Shown one piece after another: positions 34,960 to 46,660 of a stretch of 64,000 nt of DNA (positions within the stretch are counted from its first letter, which is position 1; each line of letters starts with the position of its first letter). The notes beneath the pieces were generated by a model. That model did not search any database. It had not been told where the DNA came from and worked only from the letters and a program-made list of their open reading frames with translations. Location: positions 63,793,660 to 63,857,659 of the forward strand of contig NC_092793.1 of NCBI RefSeq assembly GCF_918797505.1, read 5' to 3'. The position numbers were made by a program, and so were the translations under genes. The stretch comes from Bemisia tabaci. Its lineage: Eukaryota > Arthropoda > Insecta > Hemiptera > Aleyrodidae.

Positions 34960-35981
34960 CAGGGTGATCCAAAAGTCCCTTCCACCCCCTCTAACTTTTT
35001 ACCCAATTGAGGTAAAGATTTGAAACTTTGGGGATATTCCTAGGTCAAAGGGAGCTACTTTTTGGCCCCCCTAAAATTTTCAGGGGAGCTCCCCTTGGGG
35101 GGCAACGGCCCCCAACTTTTAATTTTCAAATGGGAAGACCCCCTTTGTGATAGCTCGTTCGAAAGAGCATAAAAAAAGAAAACTTTTCGCGCAAACCTGA
35201 AGTCAATATCTCAAAAAAATGGCGTTTTCAAAAATGGCCGTTTCAAAATGGCGGCCGGTTAAAGTTCAAAATGGCCGAAAATTCACACCGGTTATTTGTC
35301 GATGGATTTACGCGAAAATTGGTGTGTAGGGGTATTTTGACACGAAAAAAACGAATTTGACGTTAGATTTTAAAAAAAAAACCGAAATTTCCAAAATGGC
35401 CGCCGGTTAAAGTTCAAAATTATCAAAAATTTATTTTTTTAGAAATCTAAGTTCAAATTTGTTTATCTTATGCCAAAATACTCTCAAATTCCAAGTTCTA
35501 GGCAAATCCATCAGGAAAAAACCGAGGTGACAATTTTCGGCCATTTTAAACTTTAACCGGCGGCCATTTTGGAAATTTCGGTTTTTTTTTTTAAATCTAA
35601 CGTCAAATTCATTTTTCTCGTGTCAAAATACCTCTACCCACCGCTTTCTGCGCAAATCAATCGACAAATAACCGGTGTGAATTTTCGGCCATTTTGAACT
35701 TTAACCGGCCGCCATTTTGAAACGGTTTGAGATATTGACTTCGGGTTTGCGCGAAAAGTTTTCTTTTTTTATGCTCTTTCGAACGAGCTACCACAAAGGG
35801 GATCTTCCCATTTGAAAATTAAAAGTTGGGGGCCGTTGCCCCCCAAGGGGAGCTCCCCTGAAAATTTTAGGGGGGCCAAAAAGCAGCTCCCTTAGACCTA
35901 GGAATATCCCACAAGTTTCAAATCTTTACCTCAATTAGGTAAAAAGTTAGAGGGGGTGGAAGGGACCTTTGGATCACCCTG
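34960..35981. mobile_element. full-length CAGGGTGATCC foldback, 1022 bp, TA duplication
   Basis: CAGGGTGATCCAAAAGTCCC starts at 34960 after TA, and the mirror GGATCACCCTG ends at 35981 followed by TA. Arms of about 0.5 kb match closely, with repeated AAAATGGC(C/G)G words (AAAATGGCCG, GCGGCCGGTTAAAGTTC) and the phrase CAATATCTCAAA. Same family as 1238-2872 and 34303-34905. Non-coding, so mobilised by another element's transposase if at all. Confidence 0.85.
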
Positions 35982-35983
35982 TA

Positions 35984-37989
35984 TTTATGGGGGTGCGTGC
36001 GCGCACGCATGGGTGTAAATATATATATCCACACACATATCACATCCAATTACAACAAATCACATTCCAAATTGCAACAGGCCTGATCGCTTTGTCCACA
36101 CCCAATTCTCCTCAAATGAGATTTTCGCTCTTATGGTAAAAAAATTCTTACTTTAAAAAACCAATGGCTGATATCTTATTAAATTACTGCATTTATATAT
36201 AGTAGAATCCAACAGAGAATTTTGAATGCTTATACAATTAATTTCAACTTCGAAGTAAAAGCTCCCTATCAATCAGCCAAGTAAATTTCAACGAATTTGA
36301 AGAAGGAAAATTAATTAGGAAAAAAAAAGGACTTAGGGAGAAAATAAGTTGTGCATAGATGGAGTGGTAGCACAAGAAAAGAATTGTTGAGTACCTACGT
36401 CATCTTTGGATATCTACCTAACTATCCATCTCTCTGACTTGATGGACATTAAAAACAAATTGTTATATTTTTATCTCTTGTAAATAATGAATTAAAATGT
36501 ATGATTGATTATTTTTCAATTACTTGATGTGATTAAAATAAGTTCTTTTTGTTCTAAGCTCTTCGATAAGTTTTAAATATATTTATATAATTTTTTTTAT
36601 TGCTACATTACTTACTGTAAATTTTTGTGATATTTTGAATTCTGATCTACTTTTACTGCAAGCAAATATTATATAGCCTTACACAACTCTGTTAATAATC
36701 ACTTTAATATCTACTACATATGGCACCTACCAACCTATTTAATTTACTCATTCTATTTGTAATCTTTCAAAAAGACGAATAATAAAAGATCAAAAATTGT
36801 AAAATCTGTTATCCACCTTTTACTCTTCTTATTTATTCTTCAAACTTAAATTATTATGGCCAGATTGTGCGAAGTTTTAAAGTTGTCAATTTAAAAAAAT
36901 AATGATAATAATTTGACCGTTCACTGATTATTGGAAAATTTCAAAATAAAATAGTATTTCCTCTTCTGCCACTTTTAGCTTATTTCAAAACCTTCCTTCC
37001 AGTCAGAAATATAGTTAGCAGAAGTACTCTTTCGGTACCAGTCCAATCATTAGAAAGGTTCTTACCTTGCAAAATCAGGAAGGATTAATTTTCTCGTCTA
37101 CATGCTATAGGTATCCCCTTTCCTTTTTCATATGATGACAGAATGGTCACTTTAAGCAATGTTTTAGAGTATTCCCGATTATTACCTAAGTAATATCTCT
37201 AGCTATCACAAACTATTGAATTATTTTGGGACATTCTCATTGGGTTCTAATCAGGTTCGTTATCAGCATTGCAAAGCTTTCTAATGGGTCAGTTGCGCTG
37301 GTCACAGAATTGTGATTTAATACTTGATTCTTGTAGATAAGCCTAAAATAATAAGATCCGTCCAAACCGCGACCTTCTACATTCAGTATTAACCGAGATT
37401 AGAGTAAAGTCAAATAAGTTTTGCTCTTATATCGGAGCCATCCTTTTTAAAAAAAGTGAAATTAGATATTTTAGGTAAGACTTTAGGATTTTTTTTGAAG
37501 TCCTAATACTCTTGGAATGTCGATTTTAATAGAGGTCAATCAACTGTTATGATAGTGACCTAGTATATCATATCTCATATAGAGAGCGCTGTGCTCTCCT
37601 GTACACTACTGTGACCGAGGACGGCTGGAAGCCGAACGAACCCAATATAGATTCATCATGGCTGCCTACCTATCGTCTTGTCTTTTCGTCTTCTCTCCTT
37701 TCCTTTCTTGATTAGGATTGCTCCTATTCAAACATGGTGCCTATTCAAACATTAACCAGAAGTTAAATTTTTTTGTCCCTACCGTAGACTATTTGAACAG
37801 GCTTGTTTTTCAAACAATACGTGCAATAATATTACGGTTTTAAATTTGTTTACTCTCGTAGAGATAAAGTCTTGTAGTAGAAATAAAAAAAAATGTCTTT
37901 CAAAATTTTTTCTTTCAAAATGTAGGACTCAAATTGCTCTAAAATCCACTTTCTAGAATTTTATGCCATCATTTTTCTTTTATAGGGGA
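35984..37989. other. AT-rich intergenic sequence
   Basis: Starts with a short alternating purine-pyrimidine stretch (GTGCGTGCGCGCACGCATGG at 35993) directly beside the foldback end. Otherwise AT-rich with no gene or named repeat that I can support. Confidence 0.4.
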
Positions 37990-38079
37990 GAGCCGGGTAA
38001 TGAGAGACTTATAGGGTAAAGAGAGACCTACCCCCCTATTTCTAAGCTCCCTGTTTGAGTTAAAAAATTTAAAACATCA

Positions 38080-38663
38080 GGCCTTGTCTCGACGGCGCAA
38101 CTGTTGAGGGAGGCTGGCGCAACTGTTGAAGGAAGGAAGTGTCTCAAAAATGTTTCACTTATAAGAGAAACTTTCAAGGTCAGAAACCTGGAACCTCAAC
38201 AGTTGTTTAGGTACCTTTTTAGTATTTTGAATTGATAAACGCTGGTTACACGTGAAGCGGGAGTTTATTACGGGTGTTTTATTCCGGAGCGGTTATTACT
38301 TAGAAATATTTGTATACATTTCAGTATTAATTTTATATTTTCGTTTGTAGCATATCACTACAGCAAGAAAATAAAATTTTATCGAATATATTTTCTTTTT
38401 ATCCAAATCTGTGTTATGTTATTGTTTTTTGTTTTATACCTGGTCGAAATAACGCAAAATATTCACCTCCCGTTCATAATTGTCAGTTCAGTTACCTCAA
38501 TTGACATCATTTAACCTAAAAATATTAATGTTGTTCAAATATTCCCGCCTAAAAGTTCCAGGAACACATGCTTGTGCGTCGAGACAGGGAACTTCGGTTG
38601 GTGCAACAAACTCGTAACAGTTGCACCTGATTCCCTCAACAGTTGCGCCGTCGAGACAAGGCC
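38080..38663. mobile_element. 584-bp MITE, 32-bp perfect terminal inverted repeats, TCA duplication
   Basis: GGCCTTGTCTCGACGGCGCA begins at 38080 and its exact inverse ends at 38663; identity runs 32 bp through CAACTGTTGAGGGA. TCA flanks both sides (38077-38079 and 38664-38666). A second CAACTGTTG-type word repeats inside each end. A 3-bp duplication with GG(G/C)-type ends is compatible with PIF/Harbinger, but the TCA target is not the classic TWA. Non-coding. Confidence 0.8.
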
Positions 38664-39023
38664 TCAGGGTACATTAGTTACCTTATGAGATCTTAGTACT
38701 CTTTTACCCCCATCTCTATCACTGCAATAGAAAGTACTTTTTTTTATTTTTATTTTTTTTTTTCTTCGCATTTTTCATGTTTCTCTATACCATTACGGAC
38801 AAAAGAGAGACGTGGCCTGGATTTCCTCTTACATTTCATAGGAAAAATATGGTAAGGCAATGAGAGTGTTCTATCTATAGAGTTTGATTACCATTTCAAA
38901 TTTTAAGGTCAATCGGACAAAATCTGAATGAGTTACGGGGTTTTGAAATTTGACTAAGGGAAGTTCACAAAATCAATTCAAAAATTGAAATTTCAAATTT
39001 TTATTAAAGAGACAGAAAAACGC

Positions 39024-39107
39024 AAAAATGGGCTTAAAAATAATCCAAATGGTATATAATGATACGTATCATTATATACCATTTGGATTATTTTTAAGCC
39101 CATTTTT
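39024..39107. repeat. perfect 84-bp palindrome
   Basis: Two 42-base arms are exactly complementary about a centre at 39065/39066 (GATAC|GTATC); outermost bases are AAAAATGGGC and GCCCATTTTT. There is no spacer, so it can extrude a cruciform or fold as a hairpin. Confidence 0.95.
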
Positions 39108-39111
39108 TGCC

Positions 39112-39149
39112 CAACTTTTTGATGTTTAGTACTAAACATCAAAAAGTTG
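39112..39149. repeat. perfect 38-bp palindrome
   Basis: CAACTTTTTGATGTTTAGT and its exact complement meet at 39130/39131 with no spacer. It begins 5 bp after the 84-bp palindrome ends. Confidence 0.95.
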
Positions 39150-39515
39150 CCTCAGAGAAGATTTTTGCCTTGAAATTATGATAAAATTGGCTGGTGGAGC
39201 GGTTTCAGGGTACCAGTTAAAAAATTTGATTTTTTCCCGATCTATTCTGTTAGAGGAATATTTGCCTGCTTAGCTGGTACTTTGACACTTGTCTCCAGGT
39301 CATATTTATCTAGAACATTGTACATAGCTACCTTGTTGGATGTGTGGGGGAGGGAGATTAGATAGTTAAAATTTCATTAGTTTTGGAACCCTCTACTTCT
39401 GGAGCAGGACTCATATATTTACTTTGAATCTGGAAGCCTTGAATCTGGTCTCTGTTGTCTTTCAATTATGTTTTTCCCAGTGAAACGAATCGAGACTGAA
39501 ATAATCTCTCATTAC

Positions 39516-40392
39516 CCTGGAGAAAAAAAATTCCAAGTCTCTCTTTATCCTGGAAAAAGTATGACCCAGCATGAAGAGAGACTTTTGCTGCCAGACTTGT
39601 AAATTTGTAAATAGCATAAAACAAAAAATATAGTCATATTTTACATATCCTAAGCTACAGAATGGTATCATTTTTTTTTCTTTTTGGAGTAAAATTTACC
39701 CTCCAAAATCCACGAAAACTGCGGCATGGACGAACTTAAAAACACAGTTCAAAAAAGAGGTTACGTTTACTTGCACTTCCCGCAGTCCGTTTGTTGTCCG
39801 ATCCGGTCCGGAATTTCAACAAGAACGTATAAATGGAGCAAGAGTCCATTTCTTCTTCTTTCATTACTTAAATCTCAAATAGGCAATTCACAGTCCCATC
39901 AAGAACCTTCGCACTTATAAGACTAGGATTTACCGTTAAGCTCTTTGAAGAGAAGGGGGGGGGGGGGGGGGCTTCGGGGCTATGAAAGTCGGATCACTTA
40001 TTATCAATTTCCTGTACAACCACTCCCTCCTTCCTAAGCCTCCTAAATCGTCTAACCTGGTACAACAGAGAATGGCGCTTTATGGGGGTATTCCAGGACA
40101 GTGGTGCCCATTTTCCCTGAAAACTTGTGAATCCATACGAGTTGCCCCCTAATCTTAAGGAGATATTAATATAATTGAGGAAAAAAAAGATAGTAAATAC
40201 ATAGAGCTTACAAAATTTAATCGCTTGAATAAAATTTAAAAATATAAATCTTAAACAGCCTAAAATATTAGTCCAAATGTCGATTGATAAAAGTGATTCG
40301 AAAAAGGAAAATATTCACAGGCCCCAAAAGGTACAGGGAGGATCTCGCAGCATAGGGAAAATACAGGAAAGTAGTGGCAAGGGAGCCATCTT
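39516..40392. other. intergenic sequence, nothing recognised
   Basis: Contains a run of about 16 G at 39956-39971. No coding or repeat signal that I can support. Confidence 0.4.
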
Positions 40393-42031
40393 GAAAGGAC
40401 TGCATTCATTATCGGTGTTTTTGACACCCACCCCCCCCCCCCCCGGGGGGGAATCGTGTCATATTTTGGGGATTGATAGAGGATCATCTGAGAAGCCCAA
40501 AAATGGTCGGTTTTCTGCCCTAAACCCCGGGAAACAAGGGCGGGGGGGGGAGTCCAAGTCCAAATTTTTTCATGCTTGCAACTTTTGAACGGTGCAAGTT
40601 ATTGCAACTTTCTTTTTTGCGTTGGATATGGTTAAAGGCTACGGTAATTTTAAGTAGTTTAATTTGAAAAAATAATGATTTTTGTCCAAGTTATATGATT
40701 TTTCAATGTAAATCCCATTTTTTCCAGCCTTTCTTTCGTAATTATGACCCTGTGCTTTCGAGCATTGTTGTTAGGACCTCAAATCTATTATTTCCTAAAA
40801 CTAGACACTCCGAGCTTTAAAACGAGCCTGAGATCATCCTAGGAAATTATTTTTAATCTTGCTACAGTCGTTCAAAGTTGGCGCAACGTACCTCATGGGG
40901 CTTCTTGAGTAGCAAGCGTCCCACTGGCGAACTTTTCCACCGCAAGCATCAGTATGCAGCACCATAACTGCGGACGAGAGGGGGGAGGGCGCATAAACGC
41001 GATACAGTTACTCATGGTAAAGTTATACATTGTATATTTCTGTGCACAAGCCGATTTAAGTCTTGTAAGAACTGAAATTAATACCACCAAAACAAGGAAC
41101 TCATCCAAATTTCACCCATCGTCGTGTCCTTCATTTTCTTCTTTGTCTTGATCCTGATCTTAACCTTCATCAAAGCTGATATTCTGGATCATTTCATCGT
41201 TTTTTAGTAGAGGAAGAGACTCATTTTAGAATTCAGCTGGATATCTCAGACACTTCATGTCGTGCGTAAAAAATATACCAAGTATAGCAAACATGAACTC
41301 AAGGGTTCACAGTGCGCGTACTAGTCTGAAAAGAGCAAAATTATTATTTAGGAGGAAGTCAATTTGTCACTGAGATCTACAAGTATAAAAATGAAGTACA
41401 TTTTTTCGGAGATGTGTCGCGATATTAATTCCCTCTTTATCAATAATGAATTCCGTGATGAAATTCTATACTCACGCAACTTATATAGATGAGAGTCTTT
41501 GCTAATTAATAACTCACTTTTGTCTTACAGAAAATGATCAACAATGTATCCTCTCCTCAATTTATTTTGAAACTACCCAAAAAATACAGTCAGCTCCTTC
41601 GTTATCCAAACCGACAAATCCATGAAATTGTTGCGGCATTAATTTGGTATATTTTTTTACAGCAATAAGAATTGTCTGAGATATCCAGCTGAATTTTAAA
41701 ATGAGTCTCTTCCTCTACTAAAAAACGATGAAATGCTCCAGAATATCAGCTTTGGTGAAGGTGAAGATCCCAAGTAGCATTTTGCAACGAAAAAATTGCA
41801 ATTTAAATGAAATAAAATTTCCAGATGATTTCAACTTTCTTGCAAGAAAATTGCAATTATTTTACAACATCTGACCCCCTCATTGTAAAAAAGTTGCAAT
41901 TTTTTTTTTTTTGCAAAGAAATTTCAATATTGACGACCTTTAAATTTCAACCCCTAAATTTTCCGGGGAAATTATAATAATTCGAACCCATGCTTACCTA
42001 ATGTCCTACGACATTTAGCAGCATAAAATAC

Positions 42032-42107
42032 CGGACGCTCTTGAGTGGGCTTGAACCCGACCCGCGAATGTCATAGCGGAGCACTCTTCCACTGAGCTAC
42101 AGGGAGC
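42032..42107 (-). repeat. tRNA-like (Pol III promoter) sequence
   Basis: On the minus strand, A-box TAGCTCAGTGG (42089-42099) and B-box GGGTTCAAGCC (42048-42058) match the tRNA consensus almost perfectly, with a CCGC/GCGG stem between them. The putative anticodon loop is too long (about 10 nt), so it is a tRNA-derived sequence and probably not a functional tRNA. Confidence 0.6.
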
Positions 42108-42364
42108 TGATGATGAGCTGGGTTGAAATCACGCCTGTTAAGGCTGTTATCGCATGCACTGCGTCAGTGCGTGGCTCAACATTCATCATAGATTTGATTA
42201 ACGCCGTTTTTCTCAGGCTTCTTTCTTTTGCCTATTATTTATTTTTTTTCGTGTTATTTATTTTTTTCATATTTTTTTTGTCTGATTTTTTTTTCGATAT
42301 CACGTAATAGGTACTCACACTAAATTTACACCGGTGTAAATTACACCACATACTAACTTGAGAA

Positions 42365-42605
42365 CTTAAAAATATTTTCAAAAAATATTTTTAAAATATT
42401 TTCAAAACTTTCTTAAGGAATATTTTTAACATGCATGTTTACAGGCAATATTTTTGAATTATTTTAAAAATATTTTTTGTAAACATTTTCAAAATATTCC
42501 TTTAAAATGTTTTAAAAATATTTTGAAAATATTTTAATTACAATATTGCCATGAAAATATTTTGATAAAGGTGACAATATTTTCAAAATATGTTGGGCTA
42601 TATGG
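42365..42605. repeat. AAAATATTTT word-repeat block
   Basis: Variants of AAAATATTTT and its extension TTTTGAAAATATTTT recur more than ten times. The block ends at TTGGGCTATATGGG (42590-42604), which resembles the CCCxxxTAGC-type terminus of the host element and may be one end of a further related element. Confidence 0.6.
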
Positions 42606-43653
42606 GTTAGGTGAGACATTTAAGTCGAAAAAACTTTAAAACAACTAGAGAATTGGATGCCAGGCACATGGCGTGAATTTATTACAACATGATTGCACCG
42701 AAATTGCAGTCTTTATAGTGCCTTGAAAAAGAAGGTTAGGCAACAAGCATAATCTACATTTCTTGCAAACTTATTGCAATAAAATTGCAACTTTTTAAGC
42801 GCCTTCAAATGAACGTATAGGCAACAAGCAAAAATTGCAATCAACTCACAATCCATTGCAATGAAATTGCAATCCATGCTACTTGGGATGGGATCAAGAC
42901 AAAGAAGAAAATGAAGGACACGACAATGAGTGGAATTTGGATGAGTTCCTTGTTGTGGTGGTATTAATTTCAGTTCATACAGACTTAAATCGGCTTGTGC
43001 ACAGAAATATACAATGTATAACTTTACCATGAGTAACTGTATCGCGTTTATGCGCCCTCCCCCCTCTCGTCCGCAGTTATGGTGCTGCATACTGATGCTT
43101 GCGGTGGAAAAGTTCGCCAGTTGGACACTTGCAACGCGAGAAGCCCCATGAGATACGTTGCACCAACTTGGAACGACTGTAGCAAGATTAAAAATCATTT
43201 TCCTAGGATAATCTTAGGCTCGTTTCAAAGCTCGAAGTGTCTAGTTTTAGGAAATAATAGATTTGAGGTCCTAACAACAATGCTCGGAAGCACAGGGTCA
43301 TAATTACGAAAGAAAGGCTGGAAAAATGGGATTCACATTGAGAAATCATCATAACTTGGACAAATATCATTATTTTTTCAAATTAAACTACTTAAAATTA
43401 CCGTAGCCTTTAACCATATCCAACGCAAAAAAGAAAGTTGCAATAACTTGCACCGTTCAAAAGTTGCAAGCATGAAAAAATTTGGACTTGGACTCCCCCC
43501 CCCGCCCTTGTTTCCCGGGGTTTAGGGCAGAAAACCGACCATTTTTGGGCTTCTCAGATGATCCTCTATCAATCCCCAAAATATGACATGATTCCCCCGG
43601 GGGGGGGGGGGGGGGGTGTCAAAAACGCCGATGATGAATACAGTCCTTCTTGA

Positions 43654-45853
43654 CGACGTAAATTTACGTGGACCAATGACCTATGCGAATGAGGCAAGCA
43701 AAGGCTAGTTACTGCTTTATGCCATACATGACTCAACACAGCAATGATCCTCTCTATACCTGCGATTTCTTGCTGAGATGTAGAAATGTACATTCATCCG
43801 TTCGCTACCATCTTCTGGATTTTTTCAATTTTATAACAGAGATAGAATTAATAAAACTATGATGACAACTCACAGGAACAGAAGATATCAAAACAACCGA
43901 AGTAATAATTAAATAACAATTGCAAAAGAAGAATGTATCAGCTGGATGATTAATGATTTTTTTTATCGGATGGTTTGAAGAAGACTAAAGCGGAAAAAGT
44001 CAACTTTGTTGGTTGCTTGCATTACAAGATTTTAGTCACGAGACTTTAACATATGTTATCAGGAGCAGAGGCTTACTCAATTATAGGATCTAAAACTTGG
44101 ATCAATAAAAGATATCACTTGATACACTGACCAATGGTGTTACTCCATTACAGTTTCTGCTCCTCTATACCAATGTCTTATTAACAGAATGCGACAAATG
44201 AGCCAACCAAAATACATTCAGAGAAAATTGAACTATTAAAATGCTGTGTATGTTGTGTTTACATCTAAAGTATCCCTTAGGATGAGGAAAGAGCATTGAG
44301 TTCAGGAGAAAGGTACAATGAATCTCTCAAAATAAAAAAAGGAGTAAAACAGCCCCTTTGTGAAACGAAAGTATGGAATAATACATGCTTCTTTACATAA
44401 AATCCAGTTTTTAAACGCAGTATCAGCCATCTATTTTTCATGTTTGGATTTTCCCATACGACCGAGAAACTCGATTGAGGAGAGTTGGTTGTAGGTAAAG
44501 AAATCAGGCCTGGTGTCAGTGCCACTATCGGTTTCACACTAGTTAACGATCATCAGGTGTGCATAGACGGCCAGTCCTGATTGGAAGCTCGAACACTCTG
44601 AGATGTCGTGCAAATCAGAATGCCGAACTCCGGCGAGAACCGCACTAGCAGCGCGGCTCATGCCCTCTACCATTGGTTACCCAACAACTCCTAAGTTTTA
44701 CTTCTGGCAACTAGTCGCGAACGTTCTTCTATACACAGCGATCAGTTGAAATAATCAACTAGCTGAAAAAATTACTCTCACCAAAGTTTCATGTACAAAT
44801 CATGAGCAAAAAGGATTATCCAGTAATGATGGAATTCTCCATCCATGCACAGGCAATGCCATATTTCCATAGATGACAATCTAAGAGAGCTCCTGCGAAC
44901 GGTCAGTGGTCAGACTGGCTGCTGGTATTATTGCACATGCATATGATTGTTCAAGCTCATAGGAGGCAATTCCAATTGCATTTTAAAACTTGAGGGATAC
45001 GTTAAAGTGAAATTTACCAGAATATTAAATTAAATTACATTTAATAACAATAATAAAGAAACATAACTAATAAATTATAAACAGTTAAGACTGTTCTGTG
45101 AGGAGCTAAATTACAACAGCAGGGTTTTTGACGAAGTTAGTTTTTTTTCTGACAGCTAAACATGACGTCTACATAAAGTTCCCTGACCAAAACTTAGGTA
45201 TGCATTCTAGTGAGTTGAAGAAGGCCACGCTGGGCTGTTAATGTTTCATTTAAGCACACTGGTCAGTAAAAAGGATTTTCTACGCTAGACGACTAAAATG
45301 AAAAAAGTGGGTTTCTTTTTGTAGGAATACATAAAATGTTGCGTGACCATACATTCAATGATAAAGTGTCTCAAGCGTCTAAAATTCTCACATGATCAAA
45401 CAGGATTTTCAACGTTTATCGTGTCTAATCTGCGAAAGCATCCGCTGTCCAAAGGTATAATCAACAATACAATTCCGAAGGTTTACTTCATATAGTAATG
45501 AAAATAAATAAAGCAATGAGCAAAAGACAACAGCAGCGAAGAACAAAAAAAGGATAACAAATTACAACATCAGGCTAATGAACAGCTTATGACTGGTGAG
45601 CGTGAGCCTACTTGTGAATCGATGACTTCTAATCAGGGATTTTCCCAACCAATAGTCCAGATCGCAAAAAGCTTGTTTCTTACGAGCCGTGGATATTGAT
45701 TGACTCGTGAAGAAATCAGGGTGAGTACTGCAAATTCTAGTTTCTATTCACCAAAGCGTTAATTCACTCAAATTTGAACTTGAGCATTCTAGGTTTAAGT
45801 GATGGCTGGAATCCTTTCAAATTACACTTCTTGGAGGTAATGAGAGAGAACCC
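43654..45853. other. intergenic sequence, no gene recognised
   Basis: Mixed-composition DNA with no confident coding, RNA or repeat feature. A moderately GC-rich patch at 44560-44720 shows no open frame of note. Confidence 0.4.
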
Positions 45854-46660
45854 TAGGGTGTACCTATTTTTTTTTATTCTTCTTCTTCTGTTGGTTTACT
45901 GGCTTATATTCTAGATGTGGAACCTACAGCCATCTATAGACAAAATTTCAAACTTGGTACTAATGAAAATGTATGGGTGAGGAAATGATTAGAAGGTAGG
46001 GTGTTTTGATTATTCTAGCCATCACCATTTTAACGCTTAGAGACCCTTCTAAGCGACTTCCTATACCGGGGATACCTATTTTTTGAGTTTTGCGAAAATC
46101 AAGTTGCTCAACCTCTAAAAAGTTTCTATGTAGGTAGTCTCTAAATGAACCCCCTAAAAGGAAAAAATTTAAAAAAAATTTTTAACCCGTGCCTCAAATG
46201 GCCTAAAGGGCGTAAATCCAAAATTCAAAAATTTTGGCAAGTGACAAATCAATTCTGAGGGAAAATCGCAAGTTACGGCCCAAGGCCGGAAATTTCGTCG
46301 GTTTTGGCGTATCTTGAAGCGTAAGGTCATTTAACTACAGAATAGCCCTGAAAATCTCCGGGAAATAGAAGCTGCTATTGTCAACATACCTGTTGATCAT
46401 CAAAACAAAAAATTCTTGCCCACCAGAGGTACCAGAAATCAACAAATCATTAAATGTATTTAATTGTATTTAATTTGTATGTATGTACTTTTTTAATGTA
46501 TTTGACTAATTAAAAAGATATGTGCGATGTTGTCGAATAGTAAGCCCTTTACGCGATCAAAGGTGGTTAGTGTAAATTTAATTGGAAAAGTTTAAGAGAA
46601 ATTTGATGAAAGAAAATTGCTTCAAATTCGGGAAGTGCTCCAAGTGTTTTTCTGAAGTGT

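Larger units (their letters stand above)
37990..39515. mobile_element. probable iteron-bearing element with GGGTAATGAGAGA ends
   Basis: GGGTAATGAGAGACTTATAG at about 37991 is mirrored by AATCTCTCATTACCCTGG near 39500. Related words GGGTAAAGAGAGAC, AAAAGAGAGACG, GATAAAGAGAGAC (complement) and GAAGAGAGACTTTT are scattered through both ends. A second MITE (38080-38663) has inserted near its left end and two perfect palindromes lie near its right. Exact ends are uncertain and there is no open frame. Confidence 0.45.
41769..42887. mobile_element. CCCAAGTAGCA-ended element filled with TTGCAAT words, inserted in a palindrome arm
   Basis: CCCAAGTAGCATTTTGCAAC at 41769 is mirrored by TTGCAATCCATGCTACTTGGG ending at 42887 (11-bp exact ends). 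Both subterminal zones are crowded with TTGCAAT/ATTGCAA words (41777-41930 and 42690-42875). A tRNA-like sequence lies at 42032-42107 on the minus strand and an AAAATATTTT-rich block at 42365-42605. The matching left arm of the host palindrome lacks all of this, so the boundaries are exact to within two bases and the element is a true insertion. Flanking AT on both sides may be a 2-bp duplication. No coding sequence. Confidence 0.8.
40393..43653. repeat. large foldback, arms about 0.8 kb plus an inner pair, carrying an inserted element
   Basis: TTGAAAGGACTGCATTCATT near 40391 is mirrored near 43653, and the match continues through C/G runs (40429-40450 and 43593-43616), CATATTTTGGGGATTGATAG, and the block 40940-41160 versus 42895-43120. 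An inner pair continues it: CGTTTTTTAGTAGAGGAAGA at 41199 versus its mirror at 41740. The only large discontinuity is the 1119-bp element at 41769-42887, which sits in the right arm alone. Without it the foldback would be about 2.1 kb. Open frames over the arms are mirrored and not genes. Confidence 0.85.

Noticed and set aside
42713..43198. 161-codon minus-strand frame
   Set aside because: It spans the boundary between an inserted element and a palindrome arm, and the outer part recurs in mirror at 40893-41151.
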